Shown here piece by piece: positions 36,965 to 46,050 of a stretch of DNA of 64,000 nt. Source of the stretch: Pseudonocardia hierapolitana (GTDB lineage: Bacteria; Actinomycetota; Actinomycetes; Mycobacteriales; Pseudonocardiaceae); contig NZ_VIWU01000001.1 in NCBI RefSeq assembly GCF_007994075.1, positions 2,728,001-2,792,000 of the forward strand. Reading direction: 5' to 3'. The translations under genes were made by a program, and so were the position numbers. Below the pieces are notes generated by a model. That model made no database searches. It saw nothing but the letters and a program-made list of their open reading frames with translations, and had not been told where the DNA came from. Positions within the stretch are counted from its first letter, which is position 1; each line of letters opens with the position of its first letter.

Positions 36965-37519
36965 TCAACCGAGCTCGCCGAGGAGCAGCACGATCCACGC
37001 GACCGCGAGGCCGGCGGCGGCGCCGAGCGCGGGCCAGCGCCAGAACCGCGTGAGCCGCAGCAGGTGCAGCGAGGGCGCGAGGCCGAGCCCGACGAGGATG
37101 TTCGCCGGCACCCAGAGCAGGCCGAACGCCTCGGCGAACGCCCGGCTCAGCGCGACGTCGCCCACCGCGACGACCACGGCCGTGAACACGGACACACCCA
37201 GGCCGGTGGCCCACGGCGTGGGCTCGGCGTCATCGGGCCGGCGCGGGATCAGACCGGTGGGCGGGGCGGGCACCGCCTCGACCCGCCCGGACACGGGATC
37301 GGTGTAGGTGACGGTGCGGCCCAGGGCGTCGGCGACGCGGACGGCCAGCTGACGCCCCCTGCGCTGCAGCATGTCGCGCTCCTCGGCCCCGCCCGATCCG
37401 GAGACGGTGACGGCGAACGCCGCCCACTCGCGCAGCGCGTCCTCGAGCTCGGCCGGCAGGGGTGGATCGCCCGCCCGGCGCTCACCGAGCAGGACCCGTC
37501 CCCCCGAACCGAGCCGCAC
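36965..37519 (-). CDS. DUF2537 membrane protein
   Basis: 184 residues. N-terminal ~110 residues are soluble; three hydrophobic segments follow (GLGVSVFTAVVVAVGDVALS, LLWVPANILVGLGLAPSLHLL, WPALGAAAGLAVAWIVLLLG). It matches the actinobacterial DUF2537 family as I recall, whose M. tuberculosis member Rv0882 also sits between sepH and a SpoU methyltransferase gene. GTG 37519. Lies downstream of the methyltransferase on the same strand. Function unknown; synteny hints at a link to translation or division genes. Confidence 0.8.
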   Translation of the reverse strand: MRLGSGGRVLLGERRAGDPPLPAELEDALREWAAFAVTVSGSGGAEERDMLQRRGRQLAVRVADALGRTVTYTDPVSGRVEAVPAPPTGLIPRRPDDAEPTPWATGLGVSVFTAVVVAVGDVALSRAFAEAFGLLWVPANILVGLGLAPSLHLLRLTRFWRWPALGAAAGLAVAWIVLLLGELG

Positions 37520-37594
37520 CCCGCCAGCCTAGGTCGGCGGTGTTCCGGTGGCAGCGTGAGAACGGACCAATCGGGCTAGTGCCCCGGCGGGGAA

Positions 37595-38404
37595 CTAAGG
37601 CGGCGGCGTAAGCGCGTGGAACGCCACGGCCGCCGCCGTGGCCACGTTCAGCGAGTCGACGCCGGATGCCATCGGGATCCGGACCCGCAGGTCCGCGGCG
37701 GCGAGGGCCTCCGGGGTGAGCCCGGGTCCCTCGGCACCCAGGAGCACCGCGACCCGCTGCCCGCCCAGCGCCGCCGAGGCGAGCGGTTGCGCGTCGGTGG
37801 CGGGGGTGAGCGCGGCCACCCGCAGGCCGGCGGCCCGCAGCAGGTCCAGCGACGCGGGCCACGGGCCGGGCAGCTCGGCGAACGGGACGCGGAGCACGTG
37901 CCCCATCGAGACGCGCACGCTGCGCCGGTAGAGCGGGTCGGAGCAGCGCGGGCCCAGCAGCACCGCGTCGACGCCCAGCGCCGCGGCGTTGCGGAACAGC
38001 GCTCCGAGGTTCTCGTGGTCGTTCACGCCTTCCAGCACCGCCACGAGCCGGGCGTGCCGCAGCAGCTCGGTCACGTCGGGCGGCGCGGCCCGGTCGGCCA
38101 CCGCGAGTACGCCCCGGTTGAGGTGGAAACCCACGACGGCGGCCATCGTCTCCGCGTCGGTGGCGTAGGCGGGCACGGGGAGCGCGGCGAGGTCGCCCGC
38201 CAGCTCGTCGAAGCGCCGGGGAACGCCGAGGAGCGAGCGCACCGGGTACGGCGAGTCGATCATCCGGCGAACGACCACGACCCCCTCCGCGATCACCAGT
38301 CCCCGCCCGCCGGGCCGGTCCGGACGGCGGTCGGCAGTGGTGAGGTCGCGGAAGTCGTCCACCCGGGGATCGGCCGGGTCCTCGACGCGAGTGATGGTCG
38401 CCAC
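37595..38404 (-). CDS. SpoU/TrmH-family RNA 2'-O-methyltransferase
   Basis: A 269-residue SPOUT methyltransferase. The N-terminal ~120 residues form the L30e-like substrate-binding domain. Knot motifs: motif 1 LEGVNDHENLGALFRNAAALG, motif 2 VAVLLGAEGPGLTPE, motif 3 IPMASGVDSLNVATAAAVA. ATG 38404. The target nucleotide in rRNA or tRNA is not identifiable. Divergent from the ligase-like gene across 186 bp in which I see no clear operator. Ortholog position matches M. tuberculosis Rv0881. Confidence 0.93.
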   Translation of the reverse strand: MATITRVEDPADPRVDDFRDLTTADRRPDRPGGRGLVIAEGVVVVRRMIDSPYPVRSLLGVPRRFDELAGDLAALPVPAYATDAETMAAVVGFHLNRGVLAVADRAAPPDVTELLRHARLVAVLEGVNDHENLGALFRNAAALGVDAVLLGPRCSDPLYRRSVRVSMGHVLRVPFAELPGPWPASLDLLRAAGLRVAALTPATDAQPLASAALGGQRVAVLLGAEGPGLTPEALAAADLRVRIPMASGVDSLNVATAAAVAFHALTPPP

Positions 38405-38590
38405 GAAGGCAAATAGTCGCAGGCTGCGCCGGTCGGGCTGCAGCGGTCATCCGGTCGGCCGTAGCGCAGGGATCACCACGGGTGCCAAGGTGGACAGCCC
38501 GCGCGCGACGCGGCCGCCGCCGCGGCCCCGCTCGCCCGCGAGCATCGAGCGAAGCTCCGGGCACGCCCGGGGTCGGGAGGCAGCGCACGC

Positions 38591-40099
38591 ATGGGCCAGG
38601 ACGTCGACCGACGGACGTTCAGTCGACGGGATCGCCAGCGCTACCGGACCAAGGTGCAGCGCTGCCTCGACGCGCTCGCGATCATGCTGCGGGAGCACCC
38701 GTTCGCGCGCGACGAGCCGATGACCGGGCTCGAGGTGGAGCTCAACCTCGTGGGCAAGGATCTCGCCCCCTCGCTCGCCGGAGCGGACGTGCTCGACGCG
38801 ATCGGCTCGTCGCAGTTCCAGTCCGAGCTCGGGCGGTGGAACCTGGAGCTGAACCTGCCGCCGCGCCCCCTGCCGGGCGACGAGTGGCGTCACCTGGAGC
38901 GCCACCTGCTCGACGAGCTCGCCGTGGCCCGCGCCAAGGCGGTGGACTGCGGCGCGCAGCTCGCCGTGATCGGCATCCTGCCCACGTTGGAGCGCCACCA
39001 CCTCGTGGTCGAGGCGCTCTCGCCCGACCCGCGCTACGCCACGCTCAACGAGCAGATGCTGAACGCCCGCGGCGAGCCGATCCGCCTCGACATCGCCGGT
39101 GACGACCCGTCGGGCCGCCACGGCGTGGAGCCGGAACACCTGTACGCCGACTTCGACTCCATCGCCCCGGAGGCGGCCTGCACGTCGATGCAGCTGCACC
39201 TGCAGGTGCACCCGGACTCGTTCGCGGGCTACTGGAACGCCGCGCAGTGCCTCGCGGGCGTGCAGCTCGCCGTCGGCGCGAACTCGCCGTTCCTGCTCGG
39301 CTCGCGGCTGTGGTCCGAGACCCGGATCCCGCTGTTCGAGCAGTCCTGCGACGTGCGCACGCCGGAGCTGCGCAACCAGGGCGTGCGGCCGCGCGTGTGG
39401 TTCGGCGAGCGCTGGATCACCTCGATCCTCGACCTGTTCTCCGAGAACGCCCGCTACTTCCCTGCGCTCATGCCGGTCACGGAGGACACCGACCCCATGA
39501 GCGACCTGGAGGCCGGGACGGTGCCGGGGCTCGACGAGCTGCGCCTGCACAACGGCACGATCTGGCGGTGGAACCGCCCGGTCTACGACATCGCGGACGG
39601 CGTGCCGCACGTGCGCGTGGAGAACCGGGTGCTGCCTGCCGGTCCCACCGTCGTGGACATGGTGGCCAACGCGCTGTTCTTCTACGGCCTGCTGCGCACG
39701 CTCGTCGAGGCGGAGCGGCCGCTGTGGAGCATGATGTCGTTCGAGGCCGCCGAGGAGAACTTCATCACCGCCGCCCGGCACGGCCTCGACGGTCCCCTGT
39801 ACTGGCCCGGCACCGGCTGGATCCGCCCCGACGAGCTGGTGTTGCGCAAGCTCCTCCCCCAGGCCGCCGACGGGCTCGCGCGCTGGGGTGTCGAGACCGA
39901 CGTCACCGACCGCTTCCTGTCGATCATCGAGCAGCGCTGCGTCACCCGCCGCACGGGCGCGGGCTGGCAGCTCGACATGGTCGCCGCGCTCGAGGAGCGC
40001 GGCGCCGACCGGCCGGCCGCCCTGCACGGCATGCTCACGCGCTACCTGGAGCGGTCGGCGGCCAACGAGCCGGTGCACTCCTGGCCGATCGACGCGTGA
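38591..40099 (+). CDS. Glutamate-cysteine ligase-like (GCS2 superfamily) enzyme
   Basis: 502-residue carboxylate-amine ligase. ATP-grasp-like glutamine synthetase fold motifs: PMTGLEVELNLVGKDL (the GxExE-type Mg/glutamate site), FQSELGRWNLELNLPPRPL, and CTSMQLHLQVHPDSF. VRVENRVLPAGPTVVDMVAN is typical of the GCS2 group. Organisms with mycothiol use other thiols, so the product may be a gamma-glutamyl amide rather than glutathione; that is inference. ATG 38591. It is followed within 5 bp by a remarkable repeat array. Confidence 0.85.
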   Translation: MGQDVDRRTFSRRDRQRYRTKVQRCLDALAIMLREHPFARDEPMTGLEVELNLVGKDLAPSLAGADVLDAIGSSQFQSELGRWNLELNLPPRPLPGDEWRHLERHLLDELAVARAKAVDCGAQLAVIGILPTLERHHLVVEALSPDPRYATLNEQMLNARGEPIRLDIAGDDPSGRHGVEPEHLYADFDSIAPEAACTSMQLHLQVHPDSFAGYWNAAQCLAGVQLAVGANSPFLLGSRLWSETRIPLFEQSCDVRTPELRNQGVRPRVWFGERWITSILDLFSENARYFPALMPVTEDTDPMSDLEAGTVPGLDELRLHNGTIWRWNRPVYDIADGVPHVRVENRVLPAGPTVVDMVANALFFYGLLRTLVEAERPLWSMMSFEAAEENFITAARHGLDGPLYWPGTGWIRPDELVLRKLLPQAADGLARWGVETDVTDRFLSIIEQRCVTRRTGAGWQLDMVAALEERGADRPAALHGMLTRYLERSAANEPVHSWPIDA

Positions 40100-40103
40100 T
40101 CCC

Positions 40104-40410
40104 GGCGAGTCCGACATCCGCACACGGCGAGTCGGGCGCACCAGCACAGCGAGTCCGACATCCCCACACGGCGAGTCCGACGTCCAGACACGGCGAGTCC
40201 GACGTCCGAGCACGGCGAGTCCGACGTCCGAGCACGGCGAGTCCGGCGTTGCCGCACGTGTCGAGACGCTCGACTCGGCGTGTCAGGACGTCGGACTCGC
40301 GTTCCGGGGTCGTGTCGAAACGCCGGACTCGGCGCGTCGGGATGTCGGACTCGCGTTCCCGGGGTCGTGTCGAAACGCCGGATTCGGCGCGTCGGGATGT
40401 CGGACTCGCC
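40104..40410. repeat. 307-bp array: seven forward and six reverse 22-bp family B units
   Basis: Forward units start at 40104, 40126, 40149, 40170, 40192, 40214 and 40236; consensus GGCGAGTCCGACGTCCGAGC then AC. Reverse units start at 40258, 40280, 40312, 40334, 40367 and 40389, arranged in three pairs. Linkers TTCCGGGGTC (40302-40311) and TTCCCGGGGTC (40356-40366) separate the pairs. The two halves meet at 40257/40258 and are complementary, so the whole can fold into one long hairpin. It starts 5 bp after the ligase stop. Bases 40411-40518 hold no further feature that I recognise. Confidence 0.92.
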
Positions 40411-40518
40411 GGGTGGGGCGGCGTTCACTATCGCAAACCGCTGCGCCCGATCCGCCCCATGACGGCCGTCGGCGCTCCTACCGTCATCGACGTGCCGCGC
40501 CCGACCGATGGGGGAACC

Positions 40519-40575
40519 ATGTCCGATCCCGACCCCACCCGCCCGGACGGCTCCGCCGTCCCGCCCGGCCGGTGA
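40519..40575 (+). CDS. 18-codon leader ORF coupled to the TcpC-like gene
   Basis: ATG 40519 has GGGGGAA just upstream and opens an 18-residue frame (MSDPDPTRPDGSAVPPGR) whose TGA overlaps the GTG of the next gene (GTGA). An in-frame ATG at 40459 would give 38 residues but lacks a ribosome binding site. The peptide is Pro/Asp-rich. It may serve only to deliver ribosomes to the next start. Confidence 0.5.
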   Translation: MSDPDPTRPDGSAVPPGR

Positions 40576-41363
40576 CCGCCGTGGCCCCGTTCCGGCTCTT
40601 CGGCCGCGCCCCGGAGCCGGCCCCCGGCGCACCGGCGGGCGAGCGGCCCCCTGAGTCGCTCACGGCGTACCCGGGCACGGCGTGGGGCGTCGCGGCATGG
40701 CCGGCGAGCGGACCGTCCGCATGGGCCGGCCCGATCGCGGCCGAACCACCCACCGACCCCCGCGGCTTACCCGCCGTGCCGGCGCCGCGCCCGGCCTGGC
40801 TCCCCCACCCCGCGCCGAGCCCGGACCCGGCCGAGGCCGCCGCGCTGGCCGGCGCGTTCGCGGTCGACTACCTGTCCTGGGACGAGGAGGACCCTGCCCG
40901 CCGCGGCCGGGTGCTGCACGGGTACCTGGCCGTGCCGGGCGGCGACCCGGCCCGCATCGGGTGGAACGGCGAGGGCCGGCAGCGCGCGGACTTCGCGCTC
41001 CCGGGCCGCGTGCGCGCCGACGGCGATGGGCGCGTGCTCGTCGACGTCAGGGTGCGGGTCACGCCGTACCGGGCGGTCGGCGGGCACGAGAGGCGAGCAT
41101 CCGGCCCGGACCCGGCGCAGATCGGCGTCCCCGCCGTGGCGCCCGCGCCCACCGGCCGCGGGTGGCGCAGCATGGCGGCGCGCTGGGTCCGGCTGTCCGT
41201 GCCTGTGGTGTGGGAGAGCGGCCGCCTGGCCGTCGACGCATGGGAGGAGACCATCGGCGAGGACGTACCGCCCCCGCAGGCTCCGCCGACCGCGGGCAGC
41301 GGCGGCGAGCACACCCTCGCCGAGGACGACCCGCTGGCCGAGATCCCCGGAGGCCGTCGATGA
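40572..41363 (+). CDS. TcpC-like (conjugal transfer-type) domain protein
   Basis: 263 residues from GTG 40572. The N-terminal ~85 residues are Pro/Ala-rich. The folded part begins AALAGAFAVDYLSWDEEDPARRGRVLHGYL and continues to VRVRVTPYRAV and VRLSVPVVWESGRLAV. This resembles the NTF2-like TcpC/VirB8-type proteins of Gram-positive conjugation systems. It has no membrane helix or signal peptide, unlike classical TcpC. Coupled to a leader ORF before it and to a P-loop-like gene after it (ATGA). Assignment is by pattern recall and is tentative. Confidence 0.6.
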   Translation: MTAVAPFRLFGRAPEPAPGAPAGERPPESLTAYPGTAWGVAAWPASGPSAWAGPIAAEPPTDPRGLPAVPAPRPAWLPHPAPSPDPAEAAALAGAFAVDYLSWDEEDPARRGRVLHGYLAVPGGDPARIGWNGEGRQRADFALPGRVRADGDGRVLVDVRVRVTPYRAVGGHERRASGPDPAQIGVPAVAPAPTGRGWRSMAARWVRLSVPVVWESGRLAVDAWEETIGEDVPPPQAPPTAGSGGEHTLAEDDPLAEIPGGRR

Positions 41364-41962
41364 GTCGCGTGCGCCGCCCCGTGATCGCCGGCGTGACCCG
41401 CGGGAGCGGCACCAGCACCCTCGCCGCCGCCCTCCACGCCATCGACGCAGGCCTGCTCGCCCCCGGTAGCGCGGGCGAGGCCGACGTGCTGGTCTGCCGC
41501 TCCGACGAGCAGTCCCTGCGGCAGGCCGCCACGCTCGCCTGCGCTCCGTCCGGGCCCCGGCCGGTGCTCGTGCTCGCCGGGATCGCACGGGGCATCCCGA
41601 TTCCCTCGCTGCCGGCCGGGCAGTTCGCTGCGGTGGCGGTGCTGCCCCACGTGCGCCGCTGGTTCGCGGGCGACGCGCGTGCGGAGGCGGCTGCGGTGCT
41701 CGCCTACCCACCCGAGCGTCTCCCGGCCGACGTGCGCGCCTACGCCGCGGCGCTGCACCGGATCGTGTCCGCCCTCGTCGGTTCGGGGCAGCTGCAGCGC
41801 GCCGTCCCACCGCTGGTCTCCCGGCCCGTCACCACCGCGCTGTGGCGTGGGCTCCCCGCGGCGGGGCCGCTGGTGCCACAGCCGACGCGCCCGCGGGACC
41901 ATCCCGTCGAGCCGGACGACGACGCGCTCGAGGGCGAACCCGTGGCAGCCGGCGCGACGTAG
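41360..41962 (+). CDS. Hypothetical protein with a degenerate P-loop
   Basis: 200 residues. The N-terminus VRRPVIAGVTRGSGTSTLAAALHA looks like a ParA/MinD-type P-loop in which the usual lysine is replaced (GSGTST). ADVLVCRSDEQSLRQAATL and PRPVLVLAGIARGIPIPSL fit later strands of such a fold. I do not recognise a named family. ATG 41360 overlaps the TcpC-like stop. The transcript ends in a 16-bp-stem terminator. The likely role is as partner of the TcpC-like protein; whether it binds nucleotide is doubtful. Confidence 0.65.
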   Translation: MSRVRRPVIAGVTRGSGTSTLAAALHAIDAGLLAPGSAGEADVLVCRSDEQSLRQAATLACAPSGPRPVLVLAGIARGIPIPSLPAGQFAAVAVLPHVRRWFAGDARAEAAAVLAYPPERLPADVRAYAAALHRIVSALVGSGQLQRAVPPLVSRPVTTALWRGLPAAGPLVPQPTRPRDHPVEPDDDALEGEPVAAGAT

Positions 41963-41984
41963 CCCGAACGCCATGCCGTGAACG

Positions 41985-42020
41985 CCAGTGAGCCCCGGCC
42001 GGCTGGCCGGGGCTCACTGG
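41985..42020. terminator. Strong terminator, 16-bp perfect stem
   Basis: CCAGTGAGCCCCGGCC (41985-42000) pairs perfectly with 42005-42020 around the loop GGCT; TTT follows on the plus strand. It ends the TcpC-like transcript 22 bp after the stop. Confidence 0.92.
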
Positions 42021-42061
42021 TTTCCCGAACTGACGCGCCGCTCCCACCACGAAGCGACGAG

Positions 42062-42081
42062 TTGAGGTTAGCCTACCCTCT
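42062..42081. promoter_or_regulatory. Iron-box-like (DtxR/IdeR) palindrome in a convergent gap
   Basis: GAGGTTAGCCTACCCTC (42064-42080) is a 17-bp palindrome with 7 of 8 pairs matching. It agrees with 13 of 15 positions of the AGGTTAGGCTAACCT core of the DtxR/IdeR box. Both neighbouring genes end here, so no annotated start is served. An unannotated RNA start is the simplest functional reading. Confidence 0.5.
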
Positions 42082-42105
42082 CTTGGTCGCGCAACCCCCG
42101 GATCA

Positions 42106-43539
<1,434 letters not shown>

Positions 43540-43593
43540 GCGCGCAGGGTAAGGGCCCCGTGTTACGTCCGCACCCCACGTACGCTGAGCCGC

Positions 43594-43845
43594 GTGATAT
43601 CGCCCCCACCGCTGCCGCCCCGGCTCTCCCGGCCGGCGCTCGTCGCGGTGGTGGGCAGCGCGTTGTGGCTGGTCGCCGCCGTCGTACTCCTCGTGGCCGC
43701 GCTCCTGGGCCTGCGACCGCTCGACATCTGGTTCACCGCGTGCCTCGCGGGCGCGTTCCTCGGTGCCGTGGGATACGGCATCTTCGCCTGGCAGCGGGCC
43801 GCGGCCCGCCGTGGCGCCCGCACGGCTCAGGACGGCCTCGAGTAG
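43594..43845 (+). CDS. DUF2530 small membrane protein
   Basis: 83 residues from GTG 43594 with two helices (ALVAVVGSALWLVAAVVLLVA and FTACLAGAFLGAVGYGIFAW) and a basic C-terminus. It matches the actinobacterial DUF2530 family as I recall (Rv0879c in M. tuberculosis). Function unknown. Two family B repeat units follow 12 bp after the stop. Confidence 0.8.
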   Translation: MISPPPLPPRLSRPALVAVVGSALWLVAAVVLLVAALLGLRPLDIWFTACLAGAFLGAVGYGIFAWQRAAARRGARTAQDGLE

Positions 43846-43856
43846 CCCACCCCACC

Positions 43857-43886
43857 CGCGAGTCGCGGCGTGGGTGCGCGCGAGTC
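43857..43886. repeat. Family B repeat: two units 22 bp apart
   Basis: CGCGAGTC occurs at 43857 and 43879, exactly 22 bp apart, starting 12 bp after the DUF2530 stop. The sequence between is almost the same as in the copy at 3662. Confidence 0.6.
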
Positions 43887-43918
43887 GGGGCCGGTGGGCG
43901 CCGCATAGGGTTTCGGTC

Positions 43919-44656
43919 ATGACCGTTCGCCCCACCGCCGTCGTCACCGGCGCGAGCTCCGGCATCGGCGCCGCCACCGCCCGCGCGCTGGCCAAAGCCG
44001 GCTTCCACGTCGTACTCGGAGCACGCCGGGTCGATCGCTGCGCCGAGATCGCCGCCGAGATCGACGGCACCGCGATCCGGCTGGACGTCACGGACGGCGA
44101 GTCGGTGGCCGCGTTCGCCGCCGCGGTCCCGGACTGCCGGCTGCTGGTCAACAACGCGGGTGGCGCGAAGGGCCTCGAACCGGTGGCCGAGGCCGACGAG
44201 GACGCGTGGCGCTGGATGTTCGAGGCGAACGTGATGGGCACGCTGCGCGTCACGAAGGCCCTCCTCCCGGCGCTGCTGGCCTCCGAGGACGGGCACATCA
44301 TCACGGTCACCTCGATCGCGGCCGTCGAGATCTACGACAACGGCGCGGGTTACACGGGCGCGAAGCACGCGCAGTCGGTGCTGCACCGGACGCTGCGCGG
44401 CGAGCTTCTCGGGCAGCCGGTGCGGCTCACCGAGGTGCTGCCCGGGATGGTGGAGACCGAGTTCTCGCTGGTCCGCTTCGAGGGCGACGAGGAGCGGGCA
44501 GCGGGCGTCTACCGCGGGCTCACGCCGCTCACCCCGGACGACGTGGCCGACGTGATCGCGTTCGCCGCCACCCGGCCGTCGAACGTGAACCTCGACCAGA
44601 TCGTGCTGAAGCCGCGGGCACAGGCGAGCGCCACCCGCGCCCACCGAAACATCTGA
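43919..44656 (+). CDS. Short-chain dehydrogenase/reductase (YdfG-like)
   Basis: 245-residue classical SDR. Cofactor motif TGASSGIGAATARAL, structural NNAG (LVNNAGGAKG), active-site serine in TVTSIAAVE and the YTGAKHA motif (YxxxK). It resembles YdfG-type 3-hydroxy acid/serine dehydrogenases, which use NADP; GARRVDR after strand 2 supports NADP binding. ATG 43919. In M. tuberculosis the related Rv0484c lies beside murB and an L,D-transpeptidase gene; here the same genes are 3 kb away with an insertion between. Confidence 0.9.
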   Translation: MTVRPTAVVTGASSGIGAATARALAKAGFHVVLGARRVDRCAEIAAEIDGTAIRLDVTDGESVAAFAAAVPDCRLLVNNAGGAKGLEPVAEADEDAWRWMFEANVMGTLRVTKALLPALLASEDGHIITVTSIAAVEIYDNGAGYTGAKHAQSVLHRTLRGELLGQPVRLTEVLPGMVETEFSLVRFEGDEERAAGVYRGLTPLTPDDVADVIAFAATRPSNVNLDQIVLKPRAQASATRAHRNI

Positions 44657-44745
44657 TGAGTGGTTGACGGCCGGATGATCTCGGGCGGAGGATGGCCGCG
44701 CTGATCACAGCGCTCCCCGCTCCCCGACGCGCCACCGAGGTCGCC

Positions 44746-46050
44746 ATGTCCGACACGCCGCCGGCCACGCCCGCCCGATCCTGGGTGCCCCGCGCACACC
44801 CGCTGTCCTGGGCAACCCTCGCCGTCACCACCGGCGCCATCCTGATGACGGCGGTGGACGGCGGCATCCTGCCCGCCGTGCTGCCGGCGATCCAGGACGA
44901 GTTCGAGCTGAACAACGCGCAGGCCGGGCTCGTGAACTCGATGTTCTTCGGCGGCCTCATCGTCGGAGCTCTGCTGTTCGGCTGGCTGTCCGACCGCATC
45001 GGCACCGGGTACCGGCGCAGCTGGACCTGGAACGTCGCGATGCTCATCGGGATCCTCGGCGGCGCGCTGACGTTCGGCCTGGCCGGCAGCTTCGCGGCGT
45101 TCCTGCTGCTGCGCATCCCGATGGGGATCAGCCGCGGCGGCTCGGAGCCGGTGAACGTCGCGCTGGTGAGCGAGTGGTGGCCGAAGGAGTACCGCGGCTT
45201 CGCGGTGGGTGTGCACCACACCGGCTTCCCGCTCGGCCAGTTCCTCACCGGTGCGCTGATCGCGGCCGTGCTCGGCTTCGCGGGCTGGCAGGAGGCGTTC
45301 CTGCTCATCCCGCTGCTCGGGATCCCGATCATCGCGCTGCAGGCGTTCATCGGCACTCGGCGCAACCAGCAGAAGGTCTACGACTGGATCGACGCCCACG
45401 GGTACACCAAGCCGCTGCCCGAGCTCTCCACCCGCCCGAAGGGCCTCGGTCTCGCACCCGTGAAGGATGCGCTGGCCAGCCCGAACGTGCGCTGGTCGGT
45501 CGTGCTGATCTTCCTGTTCCTGTGGGCGGAGACCGCCGCGGTCACGTTCCTGACGGGGCAGCTCGTGGACCAGGGCATCGATCTCGGCCTCGCCGCCCTG
45601 CTCGCGGGAGCCTCCGGCCTGACGGGCTGGATCGGCCAGGTCGTGTGGGGCGCGTGGTCCGACCACGCCGGACGCAAGTTCGCCATCCGGTTCCTGGTGA
45701 TCGGGTGGGCCGCGAGCATGCTGGCGATGGTCTTCATCACGAGCCCGGCGAGCGCGTGGATCGTGCTGCTCGCGTGGGGCCTGTTCCGCAACGCTCCGTT
45801 CCCCGTGGTGTACGCGCTGCTCATCGACTCGGTGCCGCGCGCGGCCGGCACCGCGATGGGGATCATGATCGGCATCGCGCTCGGGGTGTCCGGCGTGCTC
45901 GCCGGCCCGGTGGCAGGCTGGATCATCGACGCGGGCGGGTTCACCGTGCACTACGTCGTACTCGCCGTGATCTGCCTGCTCGGGCTGCTCCCGCTGGCCC
46001 GGATGACCGAAACCGTGACGACGACAGCGACCGCGGAGGTGCCGAAGTGA
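44746..46050 (+). CDS. MFS transporter, aromatic/sugar-acid type
   Basis: 434 residues, about 12 helices. ILMTAVDGGILPAVLPAIQDEF follows the first helix, SRGGSEPVNVALVSEWWPKEYRG is at helix 4-5, and the WSDHAGRKFAIR loop is conserved. ATG 44746 is preferred over an in-frame ATG at 44692 that would add a poorly hydrophobic leader. The stop overlaps the GTG of a lactonase-like gene (GTGA), so the pair is translationally coupled; the carrier probably imports the compound the propeller enzyme hydrolyses. Confidence 0.88.
   Translation: MSDTPPATPARSWVPRAHPLSWATLAVTTGAILMTAVDGGILPAVLPAIQDEFELNNAQAGLVNSMFFGGLIVGALLFGWLSDRIGTGYRRSWTWNVAMLIGILGGALTFGLAGSFAAFLLLRIPMGISRGGSEPVNVALVSEWWPKEYRGFAVGVHHTGFPLGQFLTGALIAAVLGFAGWQEAFLLIPLLGIPIIALQAFIGTRRNQQKVYDWIDAHGYTKPLPELSTRPKGLGLAPVKDALASPNVRWSVVLIFLFLWAETAAVTFLTGQLVDQGIDLGLAALLAGASGLTGWIGQVVWGAWSDHAGRKFAIRFLVIGWAASMLAMVFITSPASAWIVLLAWGLFRNAPFPVVYALLIDSVPRAAGTAMGIMIGIALGVSGVLAGPVAGWIIDAGGFTVHYVVLAVICLLGLLPLARMTETVTTTATAEVPK

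Noticed and set aside
38557..38570. 14-bp palindrome CCGGGCACGCCCGG as an operator
   Set aside because: Short GC palindromes like this are expected by chance at this composition, and no second copy or regulator is nearby.
40104..40410. CRISPR array
   Set aside because: Units are contiguous without spacers, change orientation midway, and no cas gene is present.
43540..43593. Purine riboswitch upstream of the AzgA-type permease
   Set aside because: The gap is only 54 bp and lacks the three-way-junction sequence of purine riboswitches.
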